DNA of 64,000 nt from Clostridiales bacterium (GCA_003523255.1 DPGH01000012.1:50836-114835), one strand, 5' to 3'; counted from the stretch's first letter, positions 15,275-23,567 are shown. The notes: generated by a model not told the origin, from the letters alone. Made by a program: numbers and translations.

Positions 15275-16786
15275 GTGATTCATACAGTCGTTTTTGAAGA
15301 TAAAATCAAAATCTGGTGGGATTATAAAAAACTCGGTAAAGCGGAAAAATACGCCGTCTATCTCGGAGACGTAAAATCGGGCGAAACCCGCGCCACGAAC
15401 TTTGAGTTTGCCGATTTAATGCCGGAAACCGAATACGAAATAACTGTTGCGCTCGAAGGCGAAAACGAAATTGAAAGCGAAAAAATCGCCGTGCTTACGC
15501 ATCCCGCAAAACGCGTTATAGACGTTACCATGCCGCCGTATCTCGCGGTCGGTAACGGCAAAGTGCTTAATACCGCGGCAATTCAGCGCGCGCTTGACGA
15601 TTGCCGCCCCGACGAATGCGTTTATATTCCGGACGGTAATTTTTTAACGGGTGCGCTCGATATGAAAAGCAATACCGAACTGCGCCTTTCAAAAAAAGCG
15701 GTTTTAACCGGCTCTTCCGAGGCGAAAGATTACTTGCCTAAAATTCACAGCCGTTTCGAGGGAACGGAGCGCGAATGTTATCGCTCGCTTATAAATACGG
15801 GTACGCTTGACCGAAACGGCGGCTACAATTGCGAAAACGTTATAATTCGCGGGGGCACTATTTACGGCGGCGGTCAAAAACTTCGCAAAAGCATTATCGA
15901 TGCCGAAAGAGAGGAGTTGCAGGCGGAACTCAGGGCAAAAGGCGCGTCGGACGAGGAGATTTATTCTTATAACGTTACGAGCCGTTTTCCGGGATTTGCC
16001 CGCGGCAGGCTGTTTCAGATAGCGAATACCAAAGGCGTTGTAATAGCGGACGTTACCTGCGGCTTTTCGCCATCGTGGAACGTACATATGATTTATTCCG
16101 ACGATATAACGACCTGCGGTTGTAAAATCCGTTCCAAAGGTATTTCTAACGGGGACGGGTGGGATCCCGATTCTTCTACGAATTGCATACTTTTCGATAC
16201 CGAGTTCGATACGGGCGACGACTGCGTTGCCATAAAATCGGGCATAAATCCGGAGGGTAACGTAATAAATAAACCGACCGAACACGTTAAAGTATTCGAT
16301 TGTAAAACCATAGGCTACGGGCACGGTATCTGCATCGGTAGCGAAATGTCCGGCGGGGTAAACGACGTAACGTTTTGGAATTGCGACGTTTACGATACGT
16401 TTAACGGCATCTTCGTTAAGGCGCCCGAAGAACGCGGCGGTTACGTGAAAAACTTTTCGGTATATAATTGCCGTGCGCCGCAAATTAAAGTGCAAACGAG
16501 CAAGTATTGTTGCAACGTAGCCGAAAACGCGGCGGAAAATCCGCCCGTACTTGAAAACTTTCGTTTTGAAGATTTGGTGTTGCGCGGGGTAGAGCGTTAC
16601 TGGGATAATCGCCCTATCGAAAAATGCTACGCCGTATCTTTGATAGGGGCGGCAAAACCCGGTTATGCGATTAAAAACGTGGTTATTAAAAACGTAAAGA
16701 TAGAACCGCGCCCGCTCCTTGCCGATCAGGAAATGTATTTTGAAAACGTTGAAAACGTTACGATTGAAAACGTAGAGGCTGAATAA
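15275..16786 (+). CDS. GH28 polygalacturonase-type glycoside hydrolase
   Basis: A 503-residue family 28 hydrolase: an N-terminal FnIII-like domain (about 1-85) then a parallel beta-helix. GH28 active-site elements are present: N-G-D-G-W-D-P-D-S (292-300, equivalent to the N-T-D block), T-G-D-D-C with Asp315 and Asp316, and G-H-G with His350. Members cleave alpha-1,4-galacturonosyl or rhamnogalacturonan links. Absence of a signal peptide points to cytoplasmic trimming of imported oligogalacturonides. Start is GTG, with GGAGAGGAG upstream inside the 3' end of the preceding gene. Confidence 0.92.
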   Translation: MIHTVVFEDKIKIWWDYKKLGKAEKYAVYLGDVKSGETRATNFEFADLMPETEYEITVALEGENEIESEKIAVLTHPAKRVIDVTMPPYLAVGNGKVLNTAAIQRALDDCRPDECVYIPDGNFLTGALDMKSNTELRLSKKAVLTGSSEAKDYLPKIHSRFEGTERECYRSLINTGTLDRNGGYNCENVIIRGGTIYGGGQKLRKSIIDAEREELQAELRAKGASDEEIYSYNVTSRFPGFARGRLFQIANTKGVVIADVTCGFSPSWNVHMIYSDDITTCGCKIRSKGISNGDGWDPDSSTNCILFDTEFDTGDDCVAIKSGINPEGNVINKPTEHVKVFDCKTIGYGHGICIGSEMSGGVNDVTFWNCDVYDTFNGIFVKAPEERGGYVKNFSVYNCRAPQIKVQTSKYCCNVAENAAENPPVLENFRFEDLVLRGVERYWDNRPIEKCYAVSLIGAAKPGYAIKNVVIKNVKIEPRPLLADQEMYFENVENVTIENVEAE

Positions 16787-16822
16787 AATACGATTAGTCG
16801 CTATAATATTTTGAGTAAAAGA

Positions 16823-16850
16823 GCGCGCAACCGAATATTCGGTTGCGCGC
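16823..16850. terminator. 28-base perfect palindrome, probable terminator of the GH28 gene
   Basis: GCGCGCAACCGAAT pairs with ATTCGGTTGCGCGC with no unpaired centre, 36 bases after the GH28 stop. The following TTGTCGTTTAATTTT is only moderately T-rich, so it may act as a terminator or as an mRNA-end stabiliser. Confidence 0.6.
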
Positions 16851-16940
16851 TTGTCGTTTAATTTTATAATGCCTAAATTTTGTTTGAGAGTACGCGGGAG
16901 GTAGCGAGCGTATTTTCAGGCAAAACTGATTTTTTTAACA

Positions 16941-17034
16941 TAGAAGTGCAAAAACGAAGTGTTTTTGCATAAGCCGCAATGACTTAAAAGGTTTTGACTT
17001 TAGTCAAAAGATTTTCTTCTTATGGTTTATAATA
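16941..17034. repeat. Hairpin-rich direct repeat, copy 1
   Basis: First copy of a roughly 95-base repeat in the non-coding gap 16787-17202. It contains GCAAAAAC-gaagt-GTTTTTGC (16948-16968) and TTTTGACT-tt-AGTCAAAA (16992-17009), followed by a polypyrimidine TTTTCTTCTTATGGTTTATA tail. Strand and function are unknown. Confidence 0.85.
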
Positions 17035-17037
17035 TAA

Positions 17038-17073
17038 GAAATTGAAAACTTGCATGCAAGGGTTTGCAATTTC
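17038..17073. other. Nested inverted repeat between the two repeat copies
   Basis: GAAATTG (17038-17044) pairs with CAATTTC (17067-17073) around the perfect palindrome CTTGCATGCAAG (17049-17060). It lies exactly between the two direct repeats. Confidence 0.6.
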
Positions 17074-17087
17074 GCATTTTACATACT

Positions 17088-17182
17088 TAGAAGTGCAAAA
17101 ACGAAGTGTTTTTGCATAAGTCCGCAAGGACTTGAAAGATTTTGACTTTAGTCAAAAGATTTTCTTCTTATGGTTTATATAA
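17088..17182. repeat. Hairpin-rich direct repeat, copy 2
   Basis: Second copy, nearly identical to copy 1. Here a third hairpin is intact, AAGTCC-gcaa-GGACTT (about 17118-17133), which is degraded in copy 1. The rest of the gap (16851-16940) shows no gene. Confidence 0.85.
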
Positions 17183-17202
17183 TGTCAGATTAAAAACCAA
17201 AT

Positions 17203-18129
17203 TTAACCGCAATTATTTAAAAGGTTTTTTGCGGCGGAAACTACTTTGGTTTTGAGTATATCCGGAGAAAGAACTTTAACGCCGCCTGCAAACCCCATTA
17301 TTTTGCTGATAAGCCCGCCGTCAAGCGGCAACTTCGCCTCGGCGATGAACTTTCCGTCTTTCTCTTTTACGTTTTCAACTCCGAGCCATTCTTGCGCGTC
17401 GGATACCACCGCAGAGCTTATTTCTAACCGTACGGGTATCGCCTCGGCGGCGTTTTCCCAAAAATCGAGCCCCATATCTGCTTCCGAAACGTTTTTTCTC
17501 GTAAAGTTTTCTGCTTTTACCGTAGCGTTTTCAATGCGCCCTATTTTAAAAAACCTGAACGTGCCGCGTAGTCTGCAAAACGCGTAAACATACCATAAGC
17601 CTTGTTTAAATACTATAAAATGCGGTTCAACGTCTCTTTCGGTAACGGTGCCGTTTCTGTCGTGGTATTTTATATGTAAAACGGATATGCTTTCTATCGC
17701 TCCGACGATTACGTTCAATTTGCTTTTATATCCGACAGCGTCTCCCCAAGGCGAAGCGTCTATAATCAGATTGCCGCTTGTCATTTTGCAACTCGCATAT
17801 TCGTTTTTGATAACGCTTTTAAGTTTGTTTATCGCACTGTCGAGCGTTTTATCGGGTACGCCTTCCGCTATCGCCGTAAGCGCGCCGATTACTTTGTCGA
17901 ACTCCTTTTCGGTCATAAACGTAGAAGTCAGTCTGAAGGTGTCTACTATCGATATTCCGCCGCCCGCTCCTCGTGCTGTGTAAATCGGCACGCCCGCGCT
18001 TTCGAGCGAAGCAACGTACCTGTAAATGCTCCTTACGCTTACTTCGTATTTTTCGGCAAGATATTTCGCGGTAACCGTTTTTTTCGACAATAACTCGAAA
18101 AGTATTTCCGTCATGATTTCAAATTTCAT
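17203..18129 (-). CDS. WYL-domain HTH transcriptional regulator (YafY-like)
   Basis: A 308-residue regulator: N-terminal helix-turn-helix (T-A-K-Y-L-A-E-K-Y-E-V-S-V-R-S-I-Y-R-Y near residues 19-37), a linker with the G-A-G-G-G-I wing, a WYL ligand-binding domain (about 135-225, containing V-E-P-H-F-I-V-F and W-Y-V-Y-A-F-C-R-L-R), and a C-terminal WCX extension. WYL proteins sense small ligands or nucleic-acid signals and usually regulate adjacent genes. It is divergent from a 62-residue ORF and has its own strong promoter overlapping an inverted repeat, suggesting autoregulation. AAAGGA precedes the ATG. Confidence 0.9.
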   Translation of the reverse strand: MKFEIMTEILFELLSKKTVTAKYLAEKYEVSVRSIYRYVASLESAGVPIYTARGAGGGISIVDTFRLTSTFMTEKEFDKVIGALTAIAEGVPDKTLDSAINKLKSVIKNEYASCKMTSGNLIIDASPWGDAVGYKSKLNVIVGAIESISVLHIKYHDRNGTVTERDVEPHFIVFKQGLWYVYAFCRLRGTFRFFKIGRIENATVKAENFTRKNVSEADMGLDFWENAAEAIPVRLEISSAVVSDAQEWLGVENVKEKDGKFIAEAKLPLDGGLISKIMGFAGGVKVLSPDILKTKVVSAAKNLLNNCG

Positions 18130-18174
18130 TTATATTTCCTTTTACCCAAGCATATTTTTAATTATCTTAAAAAA

Positions 18175-18204
18175 ATTATATCAAATATGACACAACGTTG
18201 TCAA
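18175..18204 (-). promoter_or_regulatory. Promoter and operator-like inverted repeat of the WYL gene
   Basis: Minus-strand TTGACA (18199-18204), 18-base spacer, TATAAT (18175-18180). The -35 is embedded in a near-palindrome on the plus strand, TGACA-c-AACGTTGTCA (about 18188-18203), a plausible operator. Confidence 0.65.
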
Positions 18205-18245
18205 CAATGATAAATATAATTGTAAGCGTAATAAGGAGAAAACAA

Positions 18246-18434
18246 ATGATTATAAGTTTATTGAAAGAAAAATCGACTGAAAGAACCGCTTCTGCGCTTA
18301 CCGTTTGCAGAAAGGAAAAGAGGAGCGCGCCCGTAAGGTACGTTGAAATTTATCGTAAAAGAAAGCCCCCCGTACCTATAATGGACAGGGGCAGATATTA
18401 TGCTAAACTTTTCAGTGCAGAAGGTCTGCTATAA
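18246..18434 (+). CDS. Small basic hypothetical protein (62 residues)
   Basis: I do not recognise this protein. It is 62 residues, rich in Lys and Arg, with a short hydrophobic start (M-I-I-S-L-L) and a basic middle (Y-R-K-R-K-P-P-V-P). There are no membrane segments or known motifs. Support for translation is an ideal AAGGAG seven bases before the ATG and its position divergent from the WYL regulator. Against it: no clear promoter, and its last 23 bases overlap the 3' end of murG on the other strand. Confidence 0.45.
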   Translation: MIISLLKEKSTERTASALTVCRKEKRSAPVRYVEIYRKRKPPVPIMDRGRYYAKLFSAEGLL

Positions 18435-19467
18435 TACGTGAGATTTGTCTGCTTGCGTCTTTAACGGGGTGTTTTTCCATTGCGCGCCTGATGTTGTCGC
18501 GCCCCGCATATGCGGACGATACCGCAGTGGTAAGCGACTCCGGCGTTAAAACGCTTTGCGGGAGTACCGTCGCCGTGCCGAGTTTTTGAAAATACTCCGC
18601 GTTAAGCACCTGGTCGCCGCGCGTGGCTTTGCCGCATAAGGGAATGAGAACGCACGGCACCTTTACGCTTAACAGTTCAAAAAGCGTGTTTGCGCCGGCG
18701 CGCGTAACGCATACGTCAGCGATTTTAAAAGCGTTTTCCATCTTATTCATGAATTCCGTTTCAAAATAACCTTCAATTTGCTCTTTGCCTGATAAATTGC
18801 CTTTTCCGCACACGTGCAAAACGTCAAAGTTTTGCGTTAAAAGGGGTAAAGCCTTTCTTACTACGTCGTTTATGATTTTCGCGCCTTGACTTCCGCCGGT
18901 AACCAAAAGCACCGGCTTTGACCCGTTAAATCCGAAAGAGGAAAGAATTTCTTTTTTATCGCACGGAGAATACAGGCTGCGCTTAAGCGGCAAACCGCAA
19001 TATTCTCCGTTTTTAAGAGATTTTGCCGTTTCGGGAAAGGCGGTTAAAACTTTTTTACAATAACGCGATATTATTTTGTTCGCAAGTCCCACCGTATAGT
19101 CGCTTTCGTGCGAGATAACGGGAATATTTCTCCTTTTTGCCGCAATAACTACGGGCACGGCAACGTAGCCGCCTTTTGAAAACACCGCGTCGGGCTTAAT
19201 CTCGTCCATGATTTTGCCTGCTTTTTTTATGCCGGAAAGTACTTTAACGGGTATCGTCAGATTTTTCAAGCTGAAATCTCTGCGCAATTTCGCGCAGGGT
19301 ACGTCGTAATAAGGTAAGTCGGTTTTAGAAACGACTTCACGTTCGATGCCGTTCTCACTGCCAAAATAAACTATTTTATCGAAATCGTTTTTTAAAAAAG
19401 GCAACAGCGCGATACAGGGTATGCAGTGCCCCGCGGTACCGCCGCCCGTTAAAATTAAAGTAGCCAT
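18412..19467 (-). CDS. murG: UDP-GlcNAc:lipid I N-acetylglucosaminyltransferase MurG
   Basis: A 351-residue GT28 glycosyltransferase that converts lipid I to lipid II on the inner face of the membrane. The N-terminal loop T-G-G-G-T-A-G-H is at residues 7-14. The V-F-S-K-G-G-Y-V-A-V-P strand is near 94 and H-E-S-D near 118, as in many clostridial members. The C-terminal donor-binding domain has T-G-G-S-Q-G-A near 193 and R-A-G-A-N-T near 256. It stands alone, outside a division/cell-wall cluster. No Shine-Dalgarno sequence is visible in the AT-rich bases before the ATG, although the start is fixed by the nucleotide-binding loop. Confidence 0.92.
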   Translation of the reverse strand: MATLILTGGGTAGHCIPCIALLPFLKNDFDKIVYFGSENGIEREVVSKTDLPYYDVPCAKLRRDFSLKNLTIPVKVLSGIKKAGKIMDEIKPDAVFSKGGYVAVPVVIAAKRRNIPVISHESDYTVGLANKIISRYCKKVLTAFPETAKSLKNGEYCGLPLKRSLYSPCDKKEILSSFGFNGSKPVLLVTGGSQGAKIINDVVRKALPLLTQNFDVLHVCGKGNLSGKEQIEGYFETEFMNKMENAFKIADVCVTRAGANTLFELLSVKVPCVLIPLCGKATRGDQVLNAEYFQKLGTATVLPQSVLTPESLTTAVSSAYAGRDNIRRAMEKHPVKDASRQISRIIADLLH

Positions 19468-19545
19468 ACATTATATATATGTTTTTTTCAGGCGCGCGTT
19501 ATACGGTTTTCGACTTTTTTCGCGGTTTACGCAGTAAGTAAAAAA

Positions 19546-19574
19546 ATTCCCCGCAATGTTAAGGTGCGGGGAAT
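19546..19574 (-). terminator. Intrinsic terminator of the 1001-residue surface protein gene
   Basis: Stem ATTCCCCGCA / TGCGGGGAAT (19546-19555, 19565-19574). Read on the minus strand it is followed by seven T residues. It is 22 bases beyond the stop codon of the gene it serves. Confidence 0.85.
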
Positions 19575-19596
19575 AGGCTTTTAAGGTTAAACCTTA

Positions 19597-22500
19597 TTAT
19601 TCTTTATCTTCGGGTTTTTCTTCGCTACCGAAGTCCTGAACGTCGCCGTAAACGTATTCGTCAAGCGTTTTGTTTTCTTCAGACGCGGTTTCTTCCTTCG
19701 TTTCTTCTGCGGGAACTTCGGGCTCTTCTTCGTCTTTCGGTTCTTCCGCTTTGGTAACTTTAACGGGTCTGTTTTTGCTTGCGCTGATACGGCTCTTTAC
19801 CGTGTAGTGCGATTTCGCGTCGCTTGCGTTTGCTTTGCGTTTTCTTCTTACGTTTTTAACGATTAACGCGACAAACGCGGCTATAAGCACCACTCCGAGA
19901 AGTATCGACGAGAACGAAAGCCAGAACGCAGACGGGTCGGTCGTCGCCGTGCAACCGCTGCCGCTGTCGCTGTTATCTATATCGTCGTACGGGTTGTTTT
20001 CGGTTACGTCGAGGGTATTGAATATACCGTAAACGCAAGTCGAGTTTTTAGCCCAAACGTATTTAGCGGAGTAAGAAACGGCGGTATCGGGATATTCTTT
20101 GTTGTATTTGATTTCGTTTTCGTTAAGTTCACGCGTGTAAGCGTAAATAACGGAGCCTTCTTTTTCAAACGCGGTTACGCCTTCGTCGAACAGGGGGTTG
20201 CCCGATACGCTGAAAGTATCTTCCATTCTGCTCGCCTCGGTAAACGCGGAGGAGGACGTAACGGTTACGTCTTTAACGAATACGTATCCGGAAGAGGCGG
20301 TGTCGTCTCCTTCGGTTCTCGCGCCGTTCCAGACTTCCGTTCTGAAATTCAACGCGGTTTTGCCTGCCGCAACGAAGAATTTAACGGTTACCCAACCGTC
20401 GCTTTTCATCATGCTTTCATCGATTACAAGCGCGAATTTAAGGTCTTTACCGTTAATTTCGGTTCCTATCGGCGCGCCGGTGCAAGCATAATTTACCGTA
20501 AAGTCGGTAAAGTCGAGAACGTCTTTATCGTAACCGTTGGTATCGACGAGGTAAACGTATGCTTTCGCTCCGCCTGTAACGCGCAGGGTAACGGATACGC
20601 TCGCAAGCGCGTTTGCCGCAACCGACTTAACGTCGCCGATAAAGCCGTAATGATTAGCGGTTTTGTTGTAAATCATTATGGGCTGAATATCGTCGTCTTC
20701 GGTAGTCCATGCAAGTTTATCCGTGTCGAAGAAAGTGTAGTTTGCAAGATATTTGGTGTTTATAACGCCTGCAAGGTTGCCTTCCGCGTCGCCGTTACCG
20801 CTCCTCGTGTTTACGGCGGAGTTCGTGCTTTCTTTCACGTAAGAGTGATCGGGCACGACTCCCGTAAACGCTTTCGCGTCGGTGGGGCGGTTGATTATTT
20901 CGCCTATTTTGGAGGGCGCTGTTTCAATCGAGTAAGATACGGTGCTGTTATCTTCCGTAGGTGCGGCGGAATAACCAGCGTAAAGCGAAACGGTCGCGCT
21001 CGCGGCGGACTTTGCAAAATTGTAAACGTTATTGTTGTCGTTATCGGGTTCGTCTATGATATAAGATTTTACGTTAGAAAGTTCAATTTTGCCTGTAGCA
21101 AGTTCGTATGCGTAATTTACTTTGCTTATGTCGTTAGGACCTAAAACGAGGTTTAAGTAAAACTCTCTGTCGCCGCTCTTGAATTCGTTTTTAACGATTA
21201 TCGTGTATTCTACCGCTTTGCCGTCCGAATAAGAGAAGGTTGCAGCGGTTTTTCTCATTTTCACTTCCGAACCGAAAATATCCGCAACGTCTGCAAAAAC
21301 GTCTCTCGCGCCGAACGAAGAAAGTTCGTTTTTAATCGTAAATTTAACTACCGCGAGTTGACCGGGGGCGAGAACAAAATTACTGCCGCCGTTATCGATT
21401 TTAACGGTGTAACTCGCTTTGGTAAGGTCGAAAGCAAAACCGTTAGCAATAGCCGTTTTGGTAACGTTGCTGTCAGCCGCTATATCTTTACTCGTTCTGA
21501 AATTTTCGCCTTCTTTTACGGTGGACTCCGTAAAACGCATATGCGCTTCGTCGTTAAGTATCGTTAAGCCGCTATAATCCATGGGGTCAAAAGTCATGTC
21601 GTAGCAATAGGTTTTACCGCTTAAAGTCACAAGATTAAACTTTTTAACCTCTTTATTGCCGTAATCCATAACGGCGGTGTTGGTAGCGTCTAAAACAACG
21701 CCCTCCGGCACTTCGTCTAATTCTTCAAACGTAATGTTATCAAAGTAAACCGTACCTTCGGTGCAGTAAGTAAATTTGTCTTTTGCGCCGTCGCCGTAGC
21801 CTAAACCTACGTTAAGGGTTATAGAAGAGGAGTAAAGACTGTCCGCTTTTACGTAAATAACGTATTCGGTCCATTCGTCCGCGCGGATGGCGTTTAAACG
21901 GAATTCCGATTGAGAGTTTCCGTTAAAAGAGTTTACCAGTCTTATATTCGCGCCGTACTCGTTTTCGAATGCGCCGGTAATGTTTTGAGTTTTAAGCCAA
22001 ACGGAAAATTTACCGATTTTGCCTGCGGATAACGAAACCGCGGAGGAAGAAGCGAGTTTTTGCGCGGTGCCCCAGCCGATTTTCTTCGAAGAGATGTAGT
22101 TGTTAAGCATGTAAACGTAACCGTCTCCGTCTTTGTCGGAGGGGTTTTTAAGGAAATTCTCGACTATGCTGTCAATGTTTTCGTCGTCGCTTTTGTCGGC
22201 ATCGATAAGACCTTTTTCGTTAAGGTACGCTTTGTATTCGGTATCTTTGTAAAGAGTTTTCGCAAGAACTTTCCAGTCCGAAGCCTTAACGCTGACTACG
22301 CCGGAATTGACTTGCGAAGTTTCCGCAGAGTTATCCGTCGAGCGGGTCCAGCCGGTTATCGAAGTTTTAGGAAAGTTTTCCGCCTTAACGTCTGCAGTGC
22401 CGTATTTAAAGCCGCCGTTTTTGATAAGCGAATCGTCTGCGTCTTCGGGATAAGTGTAAGTCGGGTCGGTCGTGGTGCCGCTGTTGCTGTTATCGTTGCC

Positions 22501-22602
22501 GCACGCAACCAGCGCGAAGCACGAGAAACAAAGCATGCACACGAGTGCGAAAATCAAAACGATTTTCGATTTCAAAGCGTTTGAAAGTCTTTTTTTGTCC
22601 AT
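19597..22602 (-). CDS. Large surface lipoprotein with C-terminal membrane anchor
   Basis: A 1001-residue extracellular protein of unknown specific function. The N-terminus has a positively charged start, a hydrophobic segment (14-33) and a lipobox ending L-V-A-C at Cys34. A galactose-binding-like module follows (N-G-G-F near 62 to V-Y-F-D-N-I-T-F near 288), then several beta-rich domains. A second membrane segment lies near 890-915, followed by K-N-V-R-R-K-R-K and an 85-residue Glu/Lys-rich cytoplasmic tail. Having both a lipobox and a C-terminal transmembrane helix is unusual. AAGGTGGA precedes the ATG. It is monocistronic with its own promoter and terminator. Carbohydrate or cell-wall binding is a guess based on the jelly-roll-like N-terminal module. 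Confidence 0.8.
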   Translation of the reverse strand: MDKKRLSNALKSKIVLIFALVCMLCFSCFALVACGNDNSNSGTTTDPTYTYPEDADDSLIKNGGFKYGTADVKAENFPKTSITGWTRSTDNSAETSQVNSGVVSVKASDWKVLAKTLYKDTEYKAYLNEKGLIDADKSDDENIDSIVENFLKNPSDKDGDGYVYMLNNYISSKKIGWGTAQKLASSSAVSLSAGKIGKFSVWLKTQNITGAFENEYGANIRLVNSFNGNSQSEFRLNAIRADEWTEYVIYVKADSLYSSSITLNVGLGYGDGAKDKFTYCTEGTVYFDNITFEELDEVPEGVVLDATNTAVMDYGNKEVKKFNLVTLSGKTYCYDMTFDPMDYSGLTILNDEAHMRFTESTVKEGENFRTSKDIAADSNVTKTAIANGFAFDLTKASYTVKIDNGGSNFVLAPGQLAVVKFTIKNELSSFGARDVFADVADIFGSEVKMRKTAATFSYSDGKAVEYTIIVKNEFKSGDREFYLNLVLGPNDISKVNYAYELATGKIELSNVKSYIIDEPDNDNNNVYNFAKSAASATVSLYAGYSAAPTEDNSTVSYSIETAPSKIGEIINRPTDAKAFTGVVPDHSYVKESTNSAVNTRSGNGDAEGNLAGVINTKYLANYTFFDTDKLAWTTEDDDIQPIMIYNKTANHYGFIGDVKSVAANALASVSVTLRVTGGAKAYVYLVDTNGYDKDVLDFTDFTVNYACTGAPIGTEINGKDLKFALVIDESMMKSDGWVTVKFFVAAGKTALNFRTEVWNGARTEGDDTASSGYVFVKDVTVTSSSAFTEASRMEDTFSVSGNPLFDEGVTAFEKEGSVIYAYTRELNENEIKYNKEYPDTAVSYSAKYVWAKNSTCVYGIFNTLDVTENNPYDDIDNSDSGSGCTATTDPSAFWLSFSSILLGVVLIAAFVALIVKNVRRKRKANASDAKSHYTVKSRISASKNRPVKVTKAEEPKDEEEPEVPAEETKEETASEENKTLDEYVYGDVQDFGSEEKPEDKE

Positions 22603-22659
22603 AAGTCCACCTTTTAAGTTGTTAGTAACGGGTTACGCCGCGCGTATAAACATAAAGAC

Positions 22660-22688
22660 ATTATAACTGATTTGATTATAAAAATCAA
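22660..22688 (-). promoter_or_regulatory. Promoter of the 1001-residue surface protein gene
   Basis: TTGATT (22683-22688), 17-base spacer, TATAAT (22660-22665), about 58 bases upstream of the start codon. Confidence 0.7.
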
Positions 22689-22761
22689 CAGGAAACGGGG
22701 AATTTTAACCAAAAAATATTTTTAATAAGATAAAATTTCGTCGATTGCTCAAAATAAAATC

Positions 22762-23181
22762 GTGTTAAAAAAAGAAAACGCGGCAAAACCACGAAAAAAA
22801 AGCGAAGAAAAAAATTCGGAAAAGAAAACCTCGGTATGGCTTTATGTCGCGCTCGGCGCGGCGGCGGGGTTTTGTAACGGACTTTTCGGCGGCGGTGGCG
22901 GCATGATTATCGTTCCCATGCTCGTGTACCTGATGAAAAAAGAGCCGCGGCGCGCGCACGCCACGGCGATATTTCTTATTCTTCCGATGTCTATCGTAAG
23001 CGGATTGTTTTACGCTTCGTTTAAGGCGTTTGAAATAAAAATCGGCGTACCTTGTCTTATCGGCGTTGTGATAGGCGGCGCCGCCGGCGCGCTTTTGCTT
23101 TCTAAAATTTCGTCCAAATGGATTATGATTATATTCGCGCTGGTTATGGCGGCCGCCGGCGTTAAAATGCTGTTTTTTTAA
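22762..23181 (+). CDS. TauE/SafE (TSUP) family half-transporter, first half
   Basis: A 139-residue membrane protein with about four helices, corresponding to one half of a TauE/SafE sulfite/sulfonate-type exporter. The helix-1 signature G-F-C-N-G-L-F-G-G-G-G-G (about 36-47) is the diagnostic TSUP element. A lysine/glutamate-rich cytosolic N-tail of about 23 residues precedes it. The start shown is a GTG without a clear ribosome site, so the N-terminus is uncertain. It lies 14 bases before a second half-size gene; the two presumably assemble as a heterodimer equivalent to one full-length protein. Substrate unknown (sulfur oxyanions or organic acids are typical). Confidence 0.82.
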   Translation: MLKKENAAKPRKKSEEKNSEKKTSVWLYVALGAAAGFCNGLFGGGGGMIIVPMLVYLMKKEPRRAHATAIFLILPMSIVSGLFYASFKAFEIKIGVPCLIGVVIGGAAGALLLSKISSKWIMIIFALVMAAAGVKMLFF

Positions 23182-23195
23182 TCGGAGGAAAATTT

Positions 23196-23567
23196 ATGGA
23201 TTACTTATTATACGGGCTTGCGGGCGCGCTCGGCGGTATACTCGGCGGAATGGGGATGGGCGGCGGAACCGTGCTTATACCGTTGCTGACTATACTTTTC
23301 GGCACTTCACAACTCGGCGCTCAGGCGGTTAACCTTATATCGTTTATACCTATGGCGGCGGTCGCGCTCGCGATTCATCTGAAAAACAAACTCGTAGATT
23401 TTAAAGGCTCGCTTTTCGTAATAATACCGGGCGTTGCGGCGTGCGTCGGCGGGTGCTTTCTCGCAAGGGCTATCGGCGGCGAACTTTTGAGAAAAATTTT
23501 CGGCGGATTTTTACTCGTTTTGTCCGTTTATCAGATAATTCAGGTTTTTGTTAAAAGCGGTAAATAA
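23196..23567 (+). CDS. TauE/SafE (TSUP) family half-transporter, second half
   Basis: A 123-residue membrane protein with about four helices and the TSUP signature G-G-I-L-G-G-M-G-M-G-G-G near residue 12. CGGAGG precedes the ATG. It resembles the first gene more than a random membrane protein, in keeping with the internal two-fold repeat of full-length TSUP proteins of about 250 residues. No frameshift joins the two ORFs: each has its own start region and N-terminus, so this is a stable two-gene arrangement rather than a broken gene. Confidence 0.85.
   Translation: MDYLLYGLAGALGGILGGMGMGGGTVLIPLLTILFGTSQLGAQAVNLISFIPMAAVALAIHLKNKLVDFKGSLFVIIPGVAACVGGCFLARAIGGELLRKIFGGFLLVLSVYQIIQVFVKSGK

Noticed and set aside
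15704..16495. 263-residue minus-strand ORF opposite the GH28 gene
   Set aside because: Antisense shadow; the GH28 frame has all catalytic motifs.
22762..23567. Frameshifted single TauE gene
   Set aside because: Each half has its own N-terminal signature, and the second has a CGGAGG ribosome site after a 14-base gap, so two genes are more likely than one broken gene.
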